Notes: generated from the letters alone by a model not told the origin. DNA of 39,886 nucleotides from Gammaproteobacteria bacterium (GCA_018813765.1 JAHJBC010000005.1:1-39886), one strand, 5' to 3'. Shown: positions 1 to 9,547, counted from the stretch's first letter. Numbers and translations are program-made.

Positions 1-547
1 GGGTTGCCCGGCAGCAAGTCACTTTTCTCGTCTTGCCGAGAAAAGTAACCAAAAGAGGGCGCCCCCGGTGCGCCGCCCACTTCGTGGGTTCCCTGCGTTG
101 CTCGAACAGCCGGGCCTCCTCATAAACTCGCACGACCCGCTGCGCGGTCACGTGCTCAAACATATTCGTCGGACATCCCCCGGCTGTCCTGCGCTACTCG
201 GCGGCGCACAGGGGAAGGAAAGGCTAAGGCGGTTTTGTGTGCGCTTTGCGCACGTTTCATTTTTTGTGGCGAGGCGGGCATTGCCCGCCTCGCTGGTTTT
301 GGGGTTCGGCTTTTGAATTTCATCCCCTGTGCGCCGCCTCGATATTTCGCAAACAGGCGGAGGTTTAGGCGAGCACTGTCCGAGCTCCGCGGTGGGGCAC
401 GGGGTGTGTGCCCCGCTAGGGCGAGTTGCGCAGCCCCGCCTGTTTGCAAAATATCGAGGGGACCCCGAAGGGGCGGCGTACCGGGGGCGTCCTCTTTTGG
501 TTACTTTTCTCGGCAAGACGAGAAAAGTGACTAGCTGTCGGGCTACC
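1..547. repeat. Large inverted-repeat (MITE-like) non-coding element
   Basis: Positions 18-58 and 491-531 are a perfect 41-bp inverted repeat. The similarity continues imperfectly outward to about 1 and 547, and inward to about 88 and 460. Each arm is itself hairpin-forming, with an ACTTTTCTCG / CGAGAAAAGT core. A second nested pair lies inside: 337-360 against 436-459, 24 bp with one mismatch. Several short ORFs can be drawn through the region, but they overlap on both strands, are Arg/Pro/Ala-rich and resemble no protein family, so I call none. The layout suggests a non-autonomous mobile or structural repeat. No transposase is present, and target duplications cannot be judged because the left edge coincides with the window edge. 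Confidence 0.7.
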
Positions 548-600
548 CCCGACGGTTTTGGCGTTGGGGCTTATCGCCTCGTGAATATACAGCGAGCATT

Positions 601-645
601 CCCTCACCCTAACCCTCTCCCAGCGGGAGAGGGAACTGGGTGGGT
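601..645. repeat. REP-like palindromic repeat
   Basis: A nine-base stem, CCCTCTCCC at 613-621 and GGGAGAGGG at 625-633, is separated by AGC. It is preceded by CCCTCACCCTAA. This motif is a widespread intergenic palindrome in proteobacterial genomes. It lies between the large inverted-repeat element and the SRP RNA gene. Apart from this palindrome I see no gene in 548-789 and no convincing promoter for the RNA gene. Confidence 0.65.
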
Positions 646-789
646 TGGCACGACCGGGACTGTACTCTGCGTCAAAGCTGCGTGAAGAAGCAAGGCAGTC
701 TTTCATGGATTTATCGCCCCGTTTCGACTATCATTCGCCCCAGTCTTCGGGCGTCTCAAAAAGCCCGCAGGAAACAGATTTCAAGAATT

Positions 790-886
790 GGCGGGTCTCC
801 CCGCATTACAGCGCAGTGAACCTGGTCAGGTCCGGAAGGAAGCAGCCACAGCTGATGTCTGTAAGTGCCGGGGGTAAGGCTCGCCT
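790..886 (+). ncRNA. ffs: 4.5S signal recognition particle RNA (bacterial small SRP RNA)
   Basis: The conserved domain IV core is present: GGTCAGGTCCGGAAGGAAGC at about 825-844, followed by AGCC. This carries the GGAA tetraloop and the asymmetric and symmetric loops bound by the Ffh M domain. The outer strands GGCGGG (790-795) and CTCGCC (880-885) can pair to close a hairpin of about 97 nt, the usual length of the short bacterial form. Placement directly upstream of dnaX is a familiar arrangement in betaproteobacteria. The exact ends are estimated from pairing. A short palindrome (TCGAG 896-900, CTCGA 910-914) follows but lacks a T-tract, so I do not call it a terminator. Confidence 0.93.
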
Positions 887-934
887 CCTTATTTATCGAG
901 GGTGTCACACTCGACAGGGTGGAGGGATGGGGGA

Positions 935-2572
935 ATGTCAGCGACTTCAGTGCTAGCGCGCAAATGGCGGCCCCGGAACTTCGCCCAACTGGCGGGGCAG
1001 GAACATGTCGTGCAGGCGCTCACCAATGCGCTGACCCAGAACCGCCTGCACCACGCCTATCTCTTCACCGGCACGCGCGGCGTTGGCAAGACCACCATCG
1101 CGCGCATCTTCGCCAAATCCCTGAATTGTGAATCCGGCATCACGGCCGAGCCTTGCGGCACTTGCAGTGCGTGCACCGAGATCGATAGCGGGCGTTTCGT
1201 CGACCTGATCGAACTGGATGCGGCATCCAATACGCAGGTGGACAATATGCGCGAACTGCTCGAAGGCGCGCTGTATGCGCCGACCTCGGGTCGCTTCAAG
1301 GTCTACATCATCGACGAAGTGCACATGCTGTCGAAGTCGGCGTTCAACGCCATGCTGAAGACGCTGGAAGAGCCGCCTGCGCATGTGAAGTTCATCCTCG
1401 CCACCACCGACCCGCAGAAGATTCCCGTCACCGTGCTGTCGCGCTGCCTGCAGTTCAATCTGAAGCAGATGCCGCCCGCGTTGATCGTCTCGCACCTGCA
1501 ATATGTGCTGGGGCAGGAGAACATACCGTTCGAGAACGGTGCGCTGAATCTGGTGGCGCGCGCGGCTGCCGGCAGCATGCGCGACGCGCTGAGCCTGATG
1601 GACCAGGCGATCGCCTATTCCTCCGGCAAGGTGGACGAGGCGCTGGTGCGCACCATGCTGGGGGCGATCGACCAGGGTTATCTGTTCGACTTGTTGCAGT
1701 TGCTGCGCGCGGGAGACGGTGCCGGGATGCTGCGCATCGCGGACGACATGGCGATACGCAGCATCGCGTTCGAGGCCGCCTTGCAGGATATGGCGACCTT
1801 GCTGCACCGCATCGCGCTGGCGCAGACCATCCCGCAGGCCATTCCCGACGATGAGCCGGAACGCGCGCGCCTGATGGAGTTGGCGCAGCAGTTCACGCCG
1901 GAAGAGATACAACTCAACTACCAGATCGCCATTCACGGTCGCAACGAAATCGACCTTGCGCCGGATGAGTATGCGGGCTTCACCATGACGCTGCTGCGCA
2001 TGCTGGCATTTGCGCCGCAGGGTGTAGCTGCCAGCGCCGGTCAGCTTGCGCCGAAACCTGCACCGGCAGCTGCGCCCAAAGCAGCGCCAGCAGCAGTGGC
2101 CAAGGCTGCACCTGCTGCGGTCCAACATATGGTCGCCGAACCGGCGCCCGCGATGCAGGCTGCTACGGTGCAGACCGTGACAGGTGGCACCGATCTGGAC
2201 TGGAATACGCTGCTGTCGCAACTCAACCTGCAGGGCATGGCGCGCGAGCTGGCCAAGAACAGCGTGCTGGCAAGTTTTACCGAAGGCCGCGTGGTGCTGA
2301 GTCTGGCGCCGCAACACAAGCACCTGCAAAGCAACAAGATCGCGCAGGAGAAGTTGCAGGCGGCATTGAGCGAATATTTCGTCAAACCGATCAAGCTGGC
2401 GGTAGAGCTGGGTGCTGCAAAGGATGTGGTGACACCGGCGGCGGTCGAGCAGCATGAGAAACAGACCCGCCAGCAGCAGGCCGAAGAAGCCATCAAACAG
2501 GATGCCTTCGTGCGCGAGGCGCAGGCGCAACTGGGTGCGCAATTGATTGAAGGGTCCATCAGACCCGTTTAA
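935..2572 (+). CDS. dnaX: DNA polymerase III subunits gamma/tau
   Basis: This is the clamp-loader ATPase that loads the beta sliding clamp and bridges the polymerase cores at the replication fork. The roughly 545-residue product has Walker [10 protein letters not shown], Cys residues of the zinc module (CGTCSAC region), a Walker B region leading into DEVHMLS, and the sensor motif around LSRC. An Ala/Pro-rich linker (about residues 370-430) precedes a C-terminal tau domain. I chose ATG 935 because GGAGGG at 921-926 is well spaced before it. A GTG at 902 would add eleven residues not typical of the family. I found no A-rich slippery heptamer of the E. coli kind, so production of a separate gamma form by frameshifting is not supported. 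ybaB and recR follow, the usual order. Confidence 0.96.
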   Translation: MSATSVLARKWRPRNFAQLAGQEHVVQALTNALTQNRLHHAYLFTGTRGVGKTTIARIFAKSLNCESGITAEPCGTCSACTEIDSGRFVDLIELDAASNTQVDNMRELLEGALYAPTSGRFKVYIIDEVHMLSKSAFNAMLKTLEEPPAHVKFILATTDPQKIPVTVLSRCLQFNLKQMPPALIVSHLQYVLGQENIPFENGALNLVARAAAGSMRDALSLMDQAIAYSSGKVDEALVRTMLGAIDQGYLFDLLQLLRAGDGAGMLRIADDMAIRSIAFEAALQDMATLLHRIALAQTIPQAIPDDEPERARLMELAQQFTPEEIQLNYQIAIHGRNEIDLAPDEYAGFTMTLLRMLAFAPQGVAASAGQLAPKPAPAAAPKAAPAAVAKAAPAAVQHMVAEPAPAMQAATVQTVTGGTDLDWNTLLSQLNLQGMARELAKNSVLASFTEGRVVLSLAPQHKHLQSNKIAQEKLQAALSEYFVKPIKLAVELGAAKDVVTPAAVEQHEKQTRQQQAEEAIKQDAFVREAQAQLGAQLIEGSIRPV

Positions 2573-2588
2573 CAGGAGGATGCAGGAA

Positions 2589-2906
2589 ATGATGAAGGGC
2601 GGAATAGCCGGGCTGATGAAGCAGGCGCAGCAGATGCAGGCGAACATGAAAAAGGCGCAGGACGAACTGGCCACCATTGAGGTGGAAGGGCAGTCCGGCT
2701 CCGGTATGGTCAAAGTGATCATGACCTGCGCGCATGAAGTGCGCCGCGTGTCGCTCGACGACAGCGTGATGGACGACAAGGAGATGCTGGAAGACCTGAT
2801 CGTGGCTGCGATCAGCGATGCCAACAAAAAGGTCGCCGAGACGACGCAAAAACGCATGAGCGGGTTTTCAGCGCACTTGCCGCCCGGCATGAGCCTGCCG
2901 TTCTAG
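2589..2906 (+). CDS. ybaB: YbaB/EbfC family nucleoid-associated protein
   Basis: This is a small DNA-binding protein of about 105 residues. It matches the family's compact length and its N-terminal pattern: [10 protein letters not shown], a charged helix, then a beta region with VKV and a C-terminal PPGMSLPF tail. Family members form homodimeric tweezers and bind DNA with little specificity. AGGAGG at 2574-2579 sits nine bases before ATG 2589. ATG 2580 directly abuts the Shine-Dalgarno sequence and ATG 2592 is also possible, so the start is uncertain by a few codons. It lies between dnaX and recR with the recR start immediately after its stop, which implies co-transcription. Confidence 0.93.
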   Translation: MMKGGIAGLMKQAQQMQANMKKAQDELATIEVEGQSGSGMVKVIMTCAHEVRRVSLDDSVMDDKEMLEDLIVAAISDANKKVAETTQKRMSGFSAHLPPGMSLPF

Positions 2907-3506
2907 ATGAAAACACCTTCCAGTCTGGAAGACCTTATTGGTGCTTTGCGCTGCCTGCCGGGCGTGGGGCCGAAGTCCGCACAGCGCATGGCCTATCACC
3001 TGTTGCAGCGCGACCGGCAGGGCGCATTGCATCTGTCCCACTCCTTGCGGCACGCGGTCGAGAGCGTCAAACATTGCAGCAAGTGCAATAACTTCTCGGA
3101 AGAAGACATCTGCCCGCTGTGCAGTTCTGCGCGGCGCGAGACCGATCAACTCTGCGTGGTCGAGATGCCGGCCGACCTGCTGATGATGGAACAGGCGCAA
3201 TGCTTCCGTGGTATGTATTTCGTGCTGATGGGTCGTCTTTCTCCGCTAGATGGACTGGGTGCGAGGGAACTACCGCTGGATCGGCTGGTCAAGCGGGCTC
3301 GTGAATTGGCCTGTGAAGTGATTCTGGCGACCAATTTCACGGTCGAGGGCGAGGCGACAGCACATTACATCGCCACATTGCTGCGTTCACAGGGCATCCG
3401 GGTGTCGCGCATCGCGCGCGGACTGCCGGTCGGTGGCGAACTGGAGCATGTAGATAGCGGGACATTGGCCCAGGCCGTGTTTGAACGAAGGGCGATCACG
3501 GAATGA
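2907..3506 (+). CDS. recR: Recombination mediator protein RecR
   Basis: RecR works with RecO (encoded later, at 18146) and RecF to load RecA onto SSB-coated single-stranded DNA. The 199-residue length is standard. Visible features are an N-terminal helix-hairpin-helix ([13 protein letters not shown]), a four-Cys zinc finger (CSKC and CPLC, residues about 57-72), a Toprim domain beginning [13 protein letters not shown], and a C-terminal [15 protein letters not shown] segment characteristic of RecR. The start codon follows the ybaB stop without a gap, and its stop overlaps the start of the next gene (ATGA), so it sits inside the dnaX operon. Confidence 0.96.
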   Translation: MKTPSSLEDLIGALRCLPGVGPKSAQRMAYHLLQRDRQGALHLSHSLRHAVESVKHCSKCNNFSEEDICPLCSSARRETDQLCVVEMPADLLMMEQAQCFRGMYFVLMGRLSPLDGLGARELPLDRLVKRARELACEVILATNFTVEGEATAHYIATLLRSQGIRVSRIARGLPVGGELEHVDSGTLAQAVFERRAITE

Positions 3507-4345
3507 GCGGGATGACGGAGACAGAACAGCAGGGAGAGCGGCTGCAGAAGGTGTTGGCCCAGGCGGGCTTTGGCTCGCGCCGCGAGATGGAAGAATGGAT
3601 CGGTGCCGGCCGTATCGCCGTGAACGGAACGGTGGCGACTCTGGGAGCACGCGTTTCCGATGGCGACAAGGTGCAGGTGGACGGACGTCCCATCCGGCTG
3701 AAGTTGCAGGCCGAGCAAACCTTGCCGCGTGTCTTGTTGTACCACAAGCAGGAAGGCGAGATCGTCAGTCGCGACGACCCGGATGGCCGGGCCAGCGTGT
3801 TCGACAGCTTGCCCAAGTTGCGCGGCCAGAAGTGGGTCGCCATCGGGCGACTGGATTTCAATACCAGCGGATTGCTGATCTTCACCACCTCCGGCGAGTT
3901 GGCCAATCGTCTGATGCATCCCCGTTTCGAGGTCGAGCGCGAGTACGCAGTGCGCGTGCAGGGTGAGATGTCGCAGGATCAGATGCATCAGATGCTCAAG
4001 GACGGCATTGCGCTGGAAGACGGCCTCGTGCGTTTCGAGAAGCTGAGCGACGAGGGCGGGGAGGGCTTCAACCATTGGTACCGTCTGGTACTCAAGGAAG
4101 GGCGCAACCGCGTGGTGCGGCGTACTTTTGAGGCGCTGGGCTTGCCGGTGAGCCGCCTGATGCGAGTGCGTTTCGGCATCATCAACCTGCCGCCGCGCAT
4201 CAAACGCGGGATGATGGTGGAACTGGGCGAAGGTGAGGTCAGGGAGATACTGGAATGGGTGGGTTTGCCCGCGGACGCCCCCGTGCGGCAGGTTAGCGAT
4301 GAACGGCGCGGAAAATTACATCGCGTCAAGCCACGTAAAAGCTAG
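3503..4345 (+). CDS. rluB: 23S rRNA pseudouridine synthase, RluB/RsuA family
   Basis: The 280-residue protein has an N-terminal S4 RNA-binding domain ([18 protein letters not shown], residues about 12-30). A pseudouridine synthase domain follows, with the catalytic-Asp motif [14 protein letters not shown] and a downstream EREYAVRV segment. The [14 protein letters not shown] motif is typical of the RsuA/RluB/RluE/RluF group. S4 plus this length best fits RluB, which modifies U2605 of 23S rRNA in E. coli. Substrate assignment to a single uridine is by family inference. The start overlaps the recR stop by an ATGA, so it is probably the last gene of the dnaX operon. The basic C-terminus ([10 protein letters not shown]) is common in this family. 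Confidence 0.9.
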   Translation: MSGMTETEQQGERLQKVLAQAGFGSRREMEEWIGAGRIAVNGTVATLGARVSDGDKVQVDGRPIRLKLQAEQTLPRVLLYHKQEGEIVSRDDPDGRASVFDSLPKLRGQKWVAIGRLDFNTSGLLIFTTSGELANRLMHPRFEVEREYAVRVQGEMSQDQMHQMLKDGIALEDGLVRFEKLSDEGGEGFNHWYRLVLKEGRNRVVRRTFEALGLPVSRLMRVRFGIINLPPRIKRGMMVELGEGEVREILEWVGLPADAPVRQVSDERRGKLHRVKPRKS

Positions 4346-4437
4346 CGGGAATGATGAACTGTCGTTAAAATCCACGGGCTTATATGCTATTCATCATAAA
4401 TGGCATGCGTCCGGGAGTGAGCGGCGAGTGGGGATAA

Positions 4438-5643
4438 ATGGAAGAGCAGAACAACAAGACCATCATCTGTAGCGTATTTTTTCTGGATATCGTCGAATAT
4501 TCGAAAAAATCCGTTTCATGGCAGATATCGCTGAAAGAGCGCTTCAACGCCTTTCTGTCGATCGCCATTCGCGATGTGCCGGTCAATGATCGCATCATCC
4601 TCGACACGGGCGACGGTGCCGCCATCAGTTTTCTCGGCGATCTCAGCGATGCCCTGCATGCGGCACTGAGCATGCGTAGCAGTCTGCTGAACGAAGGCGT
4701 GCGCATGGAGCCGCCGTTGCTGGTGCGCATGGGGGTCAACCTCGGTCCGGTTCGTCTGGTCAAGGACATCAACGGTCAACCGAATATCGTGGGCGACGGT
4801 ATCAACGTCGCGCAAAGGGTGATGGGTTTTGCCGATCCCGGACAGATACTGGTTTCGCGCTCCTATTACGACGCGGTGTCGCGCCTGTCGCAGGAATATG
4901 CTGGGATGTTCCACTACCAGGGTTCGCGTACCGACAAACATGTGCGCGAGCACGAGGTCTATGCCATCGGGTATCCGGGCGATTTCACCTCGACGCAGCA
5001 GAGCCTTTCCAGACAGAACAGGCAGGAGAATGCCTCCGGCCTGGAGTTGGTGATGTTCAAGCTGGAAGATTACTGGGACAAGCTTGTCGCTGTCGCCGAA
5101 CCATGGGAGCGTCGCGCGCTGGAGTTTTATCGCAGGATTTCAGATAGACAGCGGGTGGCGTTATTGGCCGGTATGGCTGTCGTTGCCGTCTCGTTGCTTG
5201 CGCTGATGGTCAGTCTGGTGACCGGTGATGCGACCAAGCCTCCGCAGGCTTCACAGGCATCGTCGGACAGTCCTGCCAAAGCGCCTCCCGCCAAAGTTGT
5301 CGCGAAGCAAGCGGCGAATGAAAGACAGGCTGCCCCATCCGCTCCGGAACCCGCGCCACCACGGGTAGAGAAAAAGGTGCAGGGAGTCAAGGAGAGCGCG
5401 CGCGTGCGCACCCTGATCGAGACGACCGGCGCACCTGCGGTGGTCAGTTTAAGCGTCCAGCCCTGGGGCGAGATATATCTCGACGGAAGGCTGCAAGGCG
5501 TGAGTCCCCCGCTGATGGAATTGCAGGTTCTGGCGGGCAAACACGAGATCAAGATCAAGAATACGACTTTCCAGCCATTCACCGAAGTCATCCGGGTGAA
5601 GTCGGGTGAAAAAATAAAAATCAAGTACAAGTTCGCCGAGTAG
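4438..5643 (+). CDS. Class III adenylate/guanylate cyclase-like protein with membrane anchor and PEGA domain
   Basis: The 401-residue protein begins with a class III cyclase homology domain (residues about 8-175). Candidate metal-binding Asp residues are D17 (FFLDIVEYS) and D59 (TGDGAAISF). N123 and R127 match the transition-state pair (GINVAQR). The substrate-selecting positions are not the canonical Lys/Asp: by alignment from memory, Leu55 and Asn116 occupy them. Nucleotide preference, and even activity, are therefore unclear. A single transmembrane helix lies at about 237-258 (LLAGMAVVAVSLLALMVSLV), followed by a Pro/Ala/Lys-rich linker and a C-terminal PEGA-type beta domain (about 335-401, with the YLDGRLQG turn). 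The cyclase would be cytoplasmic and the PEGA domain periplasmic. Next downstream are a small lipoprotein and a Ser/Thr kinase, suggesting one signalling unit. Confidence 0.85.
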   Translation: MEEQNNKTIICSVFFLDIVEYSKKSVSWQISLKERFNAFLSIAIRDVPVNDRIILDTGDGAAISFLGDLSDALHAALSMRSSLLNEGVRMEPPLLVRMGVNLGPVRLVKDINGQPNIVGDGINVAQRVMGFADPGQILVSRSYYDAVSRLSQEYAGMFHYQGSRTDKHVREHEVYAIGYPGDFTSTQQSLSRQNRQENASGLELVMFKLEDYWDKLVAVAEPWERRALEFYRRISDRQRVALLAGMAVVAVSLLALMVSLVTGDATKPPQASQASSDSPAKAPPAKVVAKQAANERQAAPSAPEPAPPRVEKKVQGVKESARVRTLIETTGAPAVVSLSVQPWGEIYLDGRLQGVSPPLMELQVLAGKHEIKIKNTTFQPFTEVIRVKSGEKIKIKYKFAE

Positions 5644-5679
5644 AATTTTTCGGCGTTTGCAAGGGATAGGAGCGTTTGG

Positions 5680-6078
5680 ATGTCGAGTCGCCGTAATGTC
5701 TTATGGGGTCTGATGCTGGTGTGGCTGCTTGGCGGTTGCCACACGCTCAACACCTGCGACGAATGCTGGTGGTACAACAGGACGCCGGAACGCAAATTGA
5801 GCCAGGGCGTGGAGAAGTACGAGGAAGGCAACTACATCGCATCAATGGCGGCCTTGAACAATGTGCTGCAAACGAAACTGCTCGACAAGAACGACAAGGT
5901 GAGCGCATACAAGTATCTGGCGTTCATTCATTGTGTCTCCGACCGGGAAAAGTTGTGTTTTGAAGCCTTCTCCAAGGCGCTGGCCATCAAGCCGGACTTT
6001 GAATTGACGCCTGCGGAGGCCGGACACCCCATTTGGGGACCGGTTTTCCGCAAGGCCAAAAGCAAGATTGCCAAGTAG
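5680..6078 (+). CDS. Small TPR-like outer-membrane lipoprotein
   Basis: The 132-residue product starts with a lipoprotein signal peptide. A basic start and hydrophobic segment end in the lipobox LLGGC, making Cys20 the likely lipidated residue. The mature part contains Cys residues and paired helices resembling one or two tetratricopeptide units (GVEKYEEGNYIASMAALNNV and CFEAFSKALAIKPDFEL). ATAGGAG at 5665-5671 is well placed for ATG 5680. I recognise no named family. It lies 37 bp after the cyclase and 21 bp before the kinase, so an accessory role in that signalling unit is inferred from position only. Confidence 0.8.
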   Translation: MSSRRNVLWGLMLVWLLGGCHTLNTCDECWWYNRTPERKLSQGVEKYEEGNYIASMAALNNVLQTKLLDKNDKVSAYKYLAFIHCVSDREKLCFEAFSKALAIKPDFELTPAEAGHPIWGPVFRKAKSKIAK

Positions 6079-6098
6079 TTATTTCACGACGGGGAATC

Positions 6099-7307
6099 AT
6101 GATCACTCACTTGGGGCGTTATGAGATTATCGGCGAGCTCGGCCAAGGAGCGATGGGGGTCGTGTACAAGGCTACCGACCCGCTGATCGACCGTGTCGTC
6201 GCGATCAAGACGATCTCCCTGAATCTCGCCCAGGAAGAACGCGAGGAATATGAAGGGCGCTTCTATCAGGAGGCCAAGGCCGCCGGCCGCCTGAGTCATC
6301 CCAATATCGTCACGATCTACGATGTCGGCCGCACCGGCGACATCGCCTATATCGCGATGGAATTCCTGCACGGCAGGGAGTTGCGCGACATCCTCAACGA
6401 CGGCAAGCTGTTGCCGGTCGATCAGGCACTGGATATCGTCTCTCAAGTGGCCATGGGGCTCGCCTATGCGCATGAGCATGAGATCGTGCACAGGGATGTC
6501 AAGCCGTCCAACATCATGGTGTCGCCCGACGGGCATGTGAAGATCACCGACTTCGGGATTGCTCGCATGGCCTCGTCGGGCGTGCGCACGCAGACCGGTA
6601 TGGTTCTCGGTTCTCCGAAATATATGTCGCCCGAGCAGGTGATGGGGAAGCTGGCAGATAGCCGGTCCGACATCTTCTCTCTGGGCGTCATGCTGTACGA
6701 GGTGCTGACCGGGCAGCCGCCTTTCATGGGCGAGAACGTCAACGCCATCATGTATCAGACATTGAATGCTGTGCCGCCGCCGCCGAGCACGCACAATCCG
6801 GCGGTGCCGGACATGCTCAACTTCATCGTGGCCAAGGCGCTGGCCAAGGATGTCGATTCGCGCTATCAGAATGCCAAGGATATGGCGACCGACCTGCGCG
6901 CCTGCCGGGATAGTTTTCCCCGCAGTTCCGGTGCTGTTGCGCAGGAGCTTTACAGAAAGGCCGCGCCGGATACGGTCCCGGGTTCAGCCGGGCTGGAACA
7001 GGATGGTGAGTCCAACCCGGCGGTTACTATAGGCTTGTCCCCCTCTTTCGATTCTGCGGCTGCGACGATGCGGCTGGCGGCGTTGACGGCAAGTCAGGAC
7101 GAGATCGATGAGCTGTCGAGGACATTCAAGATGGTGCGCCCCGGTATCGATGAGATCAATCGCGCCGCTCCGCCAACAACGCTGTTCTCGGTGAAACCTC
7201 CGTCCTCAACTGCGATGCACAAACGATCCTCCAGACGCGGCGGATTTCTGTTGTTGGCGATCATCGCTCTTGTGCTGCTCGGGCTGGTCACGGCTTTCCT
7301 GTTCTGA
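6099..7307 (+). CDS. Membrane-anchored Hanks-type serine/threonine protein kinase
   Basis: The 402-residue kinase has a complete set of catalytic motifs: glycine loop GQGAMG (about residues 15-20), Lys37 in VAIKTI, HRDVKPSN with catalytic Asp133, DFG Asp151, and SPEQ in place of APE. It is therefore expected to be active. A linker of about 100 residues follows the kinase lobe, then one transmembrane helix near the C-terminus (FLLLAIIALVLLGLVTAFLF) that leaves almost no extracytoplasmic part. No PASTA or other sensor domain is seen, so the lipoprotein or PEGA-domain neighbour may supply sensing (inference). I chose ATG 6099, residue 23 of the longest frame, because the kinase homology begins there and GGGG lies just upstream. 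Confidence 0.93.
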   Translation: MITHLGRYEIIGELGQGAMGVVYKATDPLIDRVVAIKTISLNLAQEEREEYEGRFYQEAKAAGRLSHPNIVTIYDVGRTGDIAYIAMEFLHGRELRDILNDGKLLPVDQALDIVSQVAMGLAYAHEHEIVHRDVKPSNIMVSPDGHVKITDFGIARMASSGVRTQTGMVLGSPKYMSPEQVMGKLADSRSDIFSLGVMLYEVLTGQPPFMGENVNAIMYQTLNAVPPPPSTHNPAVPDMLNFIVAKALAKDVDSRYQNAKDMATDLRACRDSFPRSSGAVAQELYRKAAPDTVPGSAGLEQDGESNPAVTIGLSPSFDSAAATMRLAALTASQDEIDELSRTFKMVRPGIDEINRAAPPTTLFSVKPPSSTAMHKRSSRRGGFLLLAIIALVLLGLVTAFLF

Positions 7308-7334
7308 TCACTCCCGTCCTCGACAGAGGCATCC

Positions 7335-7781
7335 ATGCAGCGTCATTCCACCTATACATTGCGTCCTTCCCGCAGGCTTGCCGCGCTTCATTTGCTGCTT
7401 GGCGCGGGCGCTTTGGCCGCGTTGTGGTCGCTGCCGCCGGTATTGCCGGTGTCCCTGTCATTGTCCGGAGTCATCGCGGGATGGGTGCTGTATCGTTGGC
7501 ATTTCGATGCGAAATTGCGCTCTCCCCATTCCTGCGTTGCGCTACGGCTGGAAGGTGACGAAGCGGTCGTCATGGTGTTGCGCGATGGCAGGCATGTGCC
7601 GGGACGATTGTCCGCGACCAGCCTGATCACCCCTTTTCTGGTGATATTGAATGTCTCGCTGGAAACGCGTCGACTGCGCCGCAGCCTGGTGTTGCTGCCG
7701 GATTGTATGGGCAGGCAGAATTTTCGCCGCTTGCGCGTGGCATTGCGATGGGGTGGAAAAACGTCTCAGTCGACGGTGTAG
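7335..7781 (+). CDS. YgfX/CptA-like small inner-membrane protein
   Basis: The 148-residue protein has a basic N-terminus, then two hydrophobic helices (about residues 18-37 and 41-55) and a soluble C-terminal domain with charged strands. This architecture, and the final Arg-rich segment with [10 protein letters not shown], fit the YgfX family, whose E. coli member is membrane-bound and partners SdhE. Its last 16 bases overlap the 3' end of nadB on the opposite strand. A gene of this type beside nadB and rpoE recurs in related bacteria. Assignment rests on architecture and context rather than strong motifs. No SdhE-like gene is visible next to it. Confidence 0.7.
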   Translation: MQRHSTYTLRPSRRLAALHLLLGAGALAALWSLPPVLPVSLSLSGVIAGWVLYRWHFDAKLRSPHSCVALRLEGDEAVVMVLRDGRHVPGRLSATSLITPFLVILNVSLETRRLRRSLVLLPDCMGRQNFRRLRVALRWGGKTSQSTV

Positions 7782-9355
7782 GCAGGTGGCGTCAGTATGG
7801 TCGGCACGGCTTCCGGCAGCAATTGCGGGTAGTCCTTGCTGAAATGCAATCCGCGGCTCTCGTGGCGGGACATGGCGCTCTGCACGATGAGGTCGGCGGT
7901 CAGCACTAGATTGCGCAGTTCCAGCAGGTCCGCGCTGACATGGAAGTTGCGGTAATACTCGTTGATCTCCTCGTGCAGCAACTGGATGCGGTGCTGCGCC
8001 CGCTGCAGGCGCTTGGTGGTGCGCACGATGCCGACATAATCCCACATGAAATGACGCAATTCGTTCCAATTGTGCGAGATGACTACGGTCTCGTCGGCAT
8101 CGGTCACCCGGCTTTCATCCCATTGCGGAAGCTCGGGAGGTACATCCGGTTTGCCGTTCAGGATGTCGCGGGCGGCCGCATCGGCGAAGACCAGACATTC
8201 CAGCAACGAATTGCTGGCCAGACGGTTGGCACCGTGCAAGCCGGTGCAGGCGGTCTCGCCGACGGCGTAAAGTCCGTCGACGTCCGTGCGCCCGTGCAGG
8301 TCGGTCATGATTCCGCCGCAGGTGAAATGCACCGCAGGAACGACCGGGATCGCCTGTTTGGAGATGTCTATGCCCAACGACATGCAGCGCGAGTAGATGG
8401 TGGGGAAGTGTTCCTGCAGGAATTCAGCCGGTTGGTGCGAGATATCTAGGTAGACGCAGTCCAGGCCGCGCTTCTTCATCTCGAAGTCGATGGCCCTGGC
8501 CACGATGTCGCGCGGCGCCAATTCGGCGCGCTCGTCATGCCAGGGCATGAAACGGGTGCCATCCGGCAATTTCAGCAGGCCGCCTTCGCCGCGCACCGCC
8601 TCGCTGATGAGGAAGGACTTGGCATGCGGATGGTACAGGCAGGTCGGGTGGAACTGGATGAATTCCATGTTGGAGACGCGGCAGCCGGCGCGCCAGCCCA
8701 TGGCGATGCCGTCGCCGGTGGCGGTGTCCGGATTGGTCGTATACAGATAGACCTTGCCCGCCCCCCCTGTTGCCAGGACAGTGTTACGTGCCGCGATGGT
8801 GACGACTTCTCCCTGTTGGGTATCGAGGGCATAGGCGCCGTAGCAGCGGTTGTCGTTGAGTTGCAGTTTCTTGCCAGTGATGAGGTCGACGGCGATATGA
8901 CCTTCCAGCAGGGTGATGTTGGGGTGCTTGCGGGCTTTGGCGGCGATGGATTCCTGCACCGCCTGTCCGGTCGCATCGGCTGCATGGATGATGCGCCGAT
9001 GACTGTGCCCACCCTCGCGGGTGAGGTGGTAGCCGGTACTGGTCTGGGTATCGCGGGTGAAGGGAACGCCTTGGGCGATCAGCCATTTGATGACTCCGGC
9101 CCCATGTTCGACCACGAAACGGGTGACCATGGGATCACACAGTCCCGCGCCGGCAACCTGCGTGTCGCGGATATGCTCTTCCAGCGTGTCCTCCGGCGAC
9201 AGGACGGCGGCGATGCCTCCCTGGGCCCAGGCGCTGGCGCCTTCAAGCAGCGTCTTCTTGGTGATGACAGCAACCTTTTGACTGTCCGCCAGCTTCAGCG
9301 CAAGGGACAGGCCCGCCAATCCGCTGCCTATGATGAGTGTATCGAAGCGCAACAC
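7766..9355 (-). CDS. nadB: L-aspartate oxidase
   Basis: This FAD enzyme oxidises L-aspartate to iminoaspartate, the first step of bacterial NAD synthesis. The N-terminal Rossmann dinucleotide motif ([17 protein letters not shown]) is followed by the flavoprotein [13 protein letters not shown] segment. The conserved [15 protein letters not shown] and [11 protein letters not shown] regions, typical of the fumarate reductase/NadB family, come later. A helical C-terminal domain ends the protein. The frame is open to 9442, but the segment upstream of residue 30 has no family character. A GTG at 9355 gives 529 residues, close to the normal length, so I start there. A GTG at 9442 is the alternative. 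It is divergent from rpoE and convergent, with 16 bp overlap, to the YgfX-like gene. Confidence 0.94.
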   Translation of the reverse strand: MLRFDTLIIGSGLAGLSLALKLADSQKVAVITKKTLLEGASAWAQGGIAAVLSPEDTLEEHIRDTQVAGAGLCDPMVTRFVVEHGAGVIKWLIAQGVPFTRDTQTSTGYHLTREGGHSHRRIIHAADATGQAVQESIAAKARKHPNITLLEGHIAVDLITGKKLQLNDNRCYGAYALDTQQGEVVTIAARNTVLATGGAGKVYLYTTNPDTATGDGIAMGWRAGCRVSNMEFIQFHPTCLYHPHAKSFLISEAVRGEGGLLKLPDGTRFMPWHDERAELAPRDIVARAIDFEMKKRGLDCVYLDISHQPAEFLQEHFPTIYSRCMSLGIDISKQAIPVVPAVHFTCGGIMTDLHGRTDVDGLYAVGETACTGLHGANRLASNSLLECLVFADAAARDILNGKPDVPPELPQWDESRVTDADETVVISHNWNELRHFMWDYVGIVRTTKRLQRAQHRIQLLHEEINEYYRNFHVSADLLELRNLVLTADLIVQSAMSRHESRGLHFSKDYPQLLPEAVPTILTPPAYTVD

Positions 9356-9472
9356 GCCGTTTTCCCGATTGAATATGTATACCGCCGAACTATACCAAAC
9401 TTGGGCGATACGCCATGCCGGCGAGTGAACTAATTTTTGCACCCGATGTCCATCCCGCGGCTACAAGCACTG

Positions 9473-9501
9473 CTGACGATGCATGTCCGTCCGGTTATAC
9501 T
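9473..9501 (+). promoter_or_regulatory. Candidate sigma-70-type promoter of the rpoE operon
   Basis: CTGACG at 9473-9478 and TATACT at 9496-9501 are separated by exactly 17 bp, upstream of rpoE (start 9548). I see no obvious GGAACTT / TCTGA sigma-E autoregulatory pair close by, though a degenerate one could be missed. This is a sequence match only. Confidence 0.5.
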
Positions 9502-9547
9502 GCCGAACCGCCTGCTGGCGGTTCAAATCTATAAACCGGGAAACGGA

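Noticed and set aside
68-706. Several short overlapping frames in the left repeat region
   Set aside because: They overlap on both strands, follow the inverted repeats, and have no recognisable domain or ribosome site.
902-934. GTG start for dnaX, eleven codons upstream
   Set aside because: ATG 935 has a better Shine-Dalgarno and begins where homology begins.
1900-2500. Programmed frameshift site in dnaX
   Set aside because: No A-AAA-AAG-like heptamer with a following stem was found in the linker region.
953-2890. 645-codon open frame antisense to dnaX and ybaB
   Set aside because: It is a mirror frame caused by high GC and codon bias of dnaX. It has Arg/Gln/His-rich composition and no family motif.
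9356-9442. 29-residue N-terminal extension of nadB
   Set aside because: It has no family similarity, and the shorter start gives normal enzyme length. It remains an alternative.
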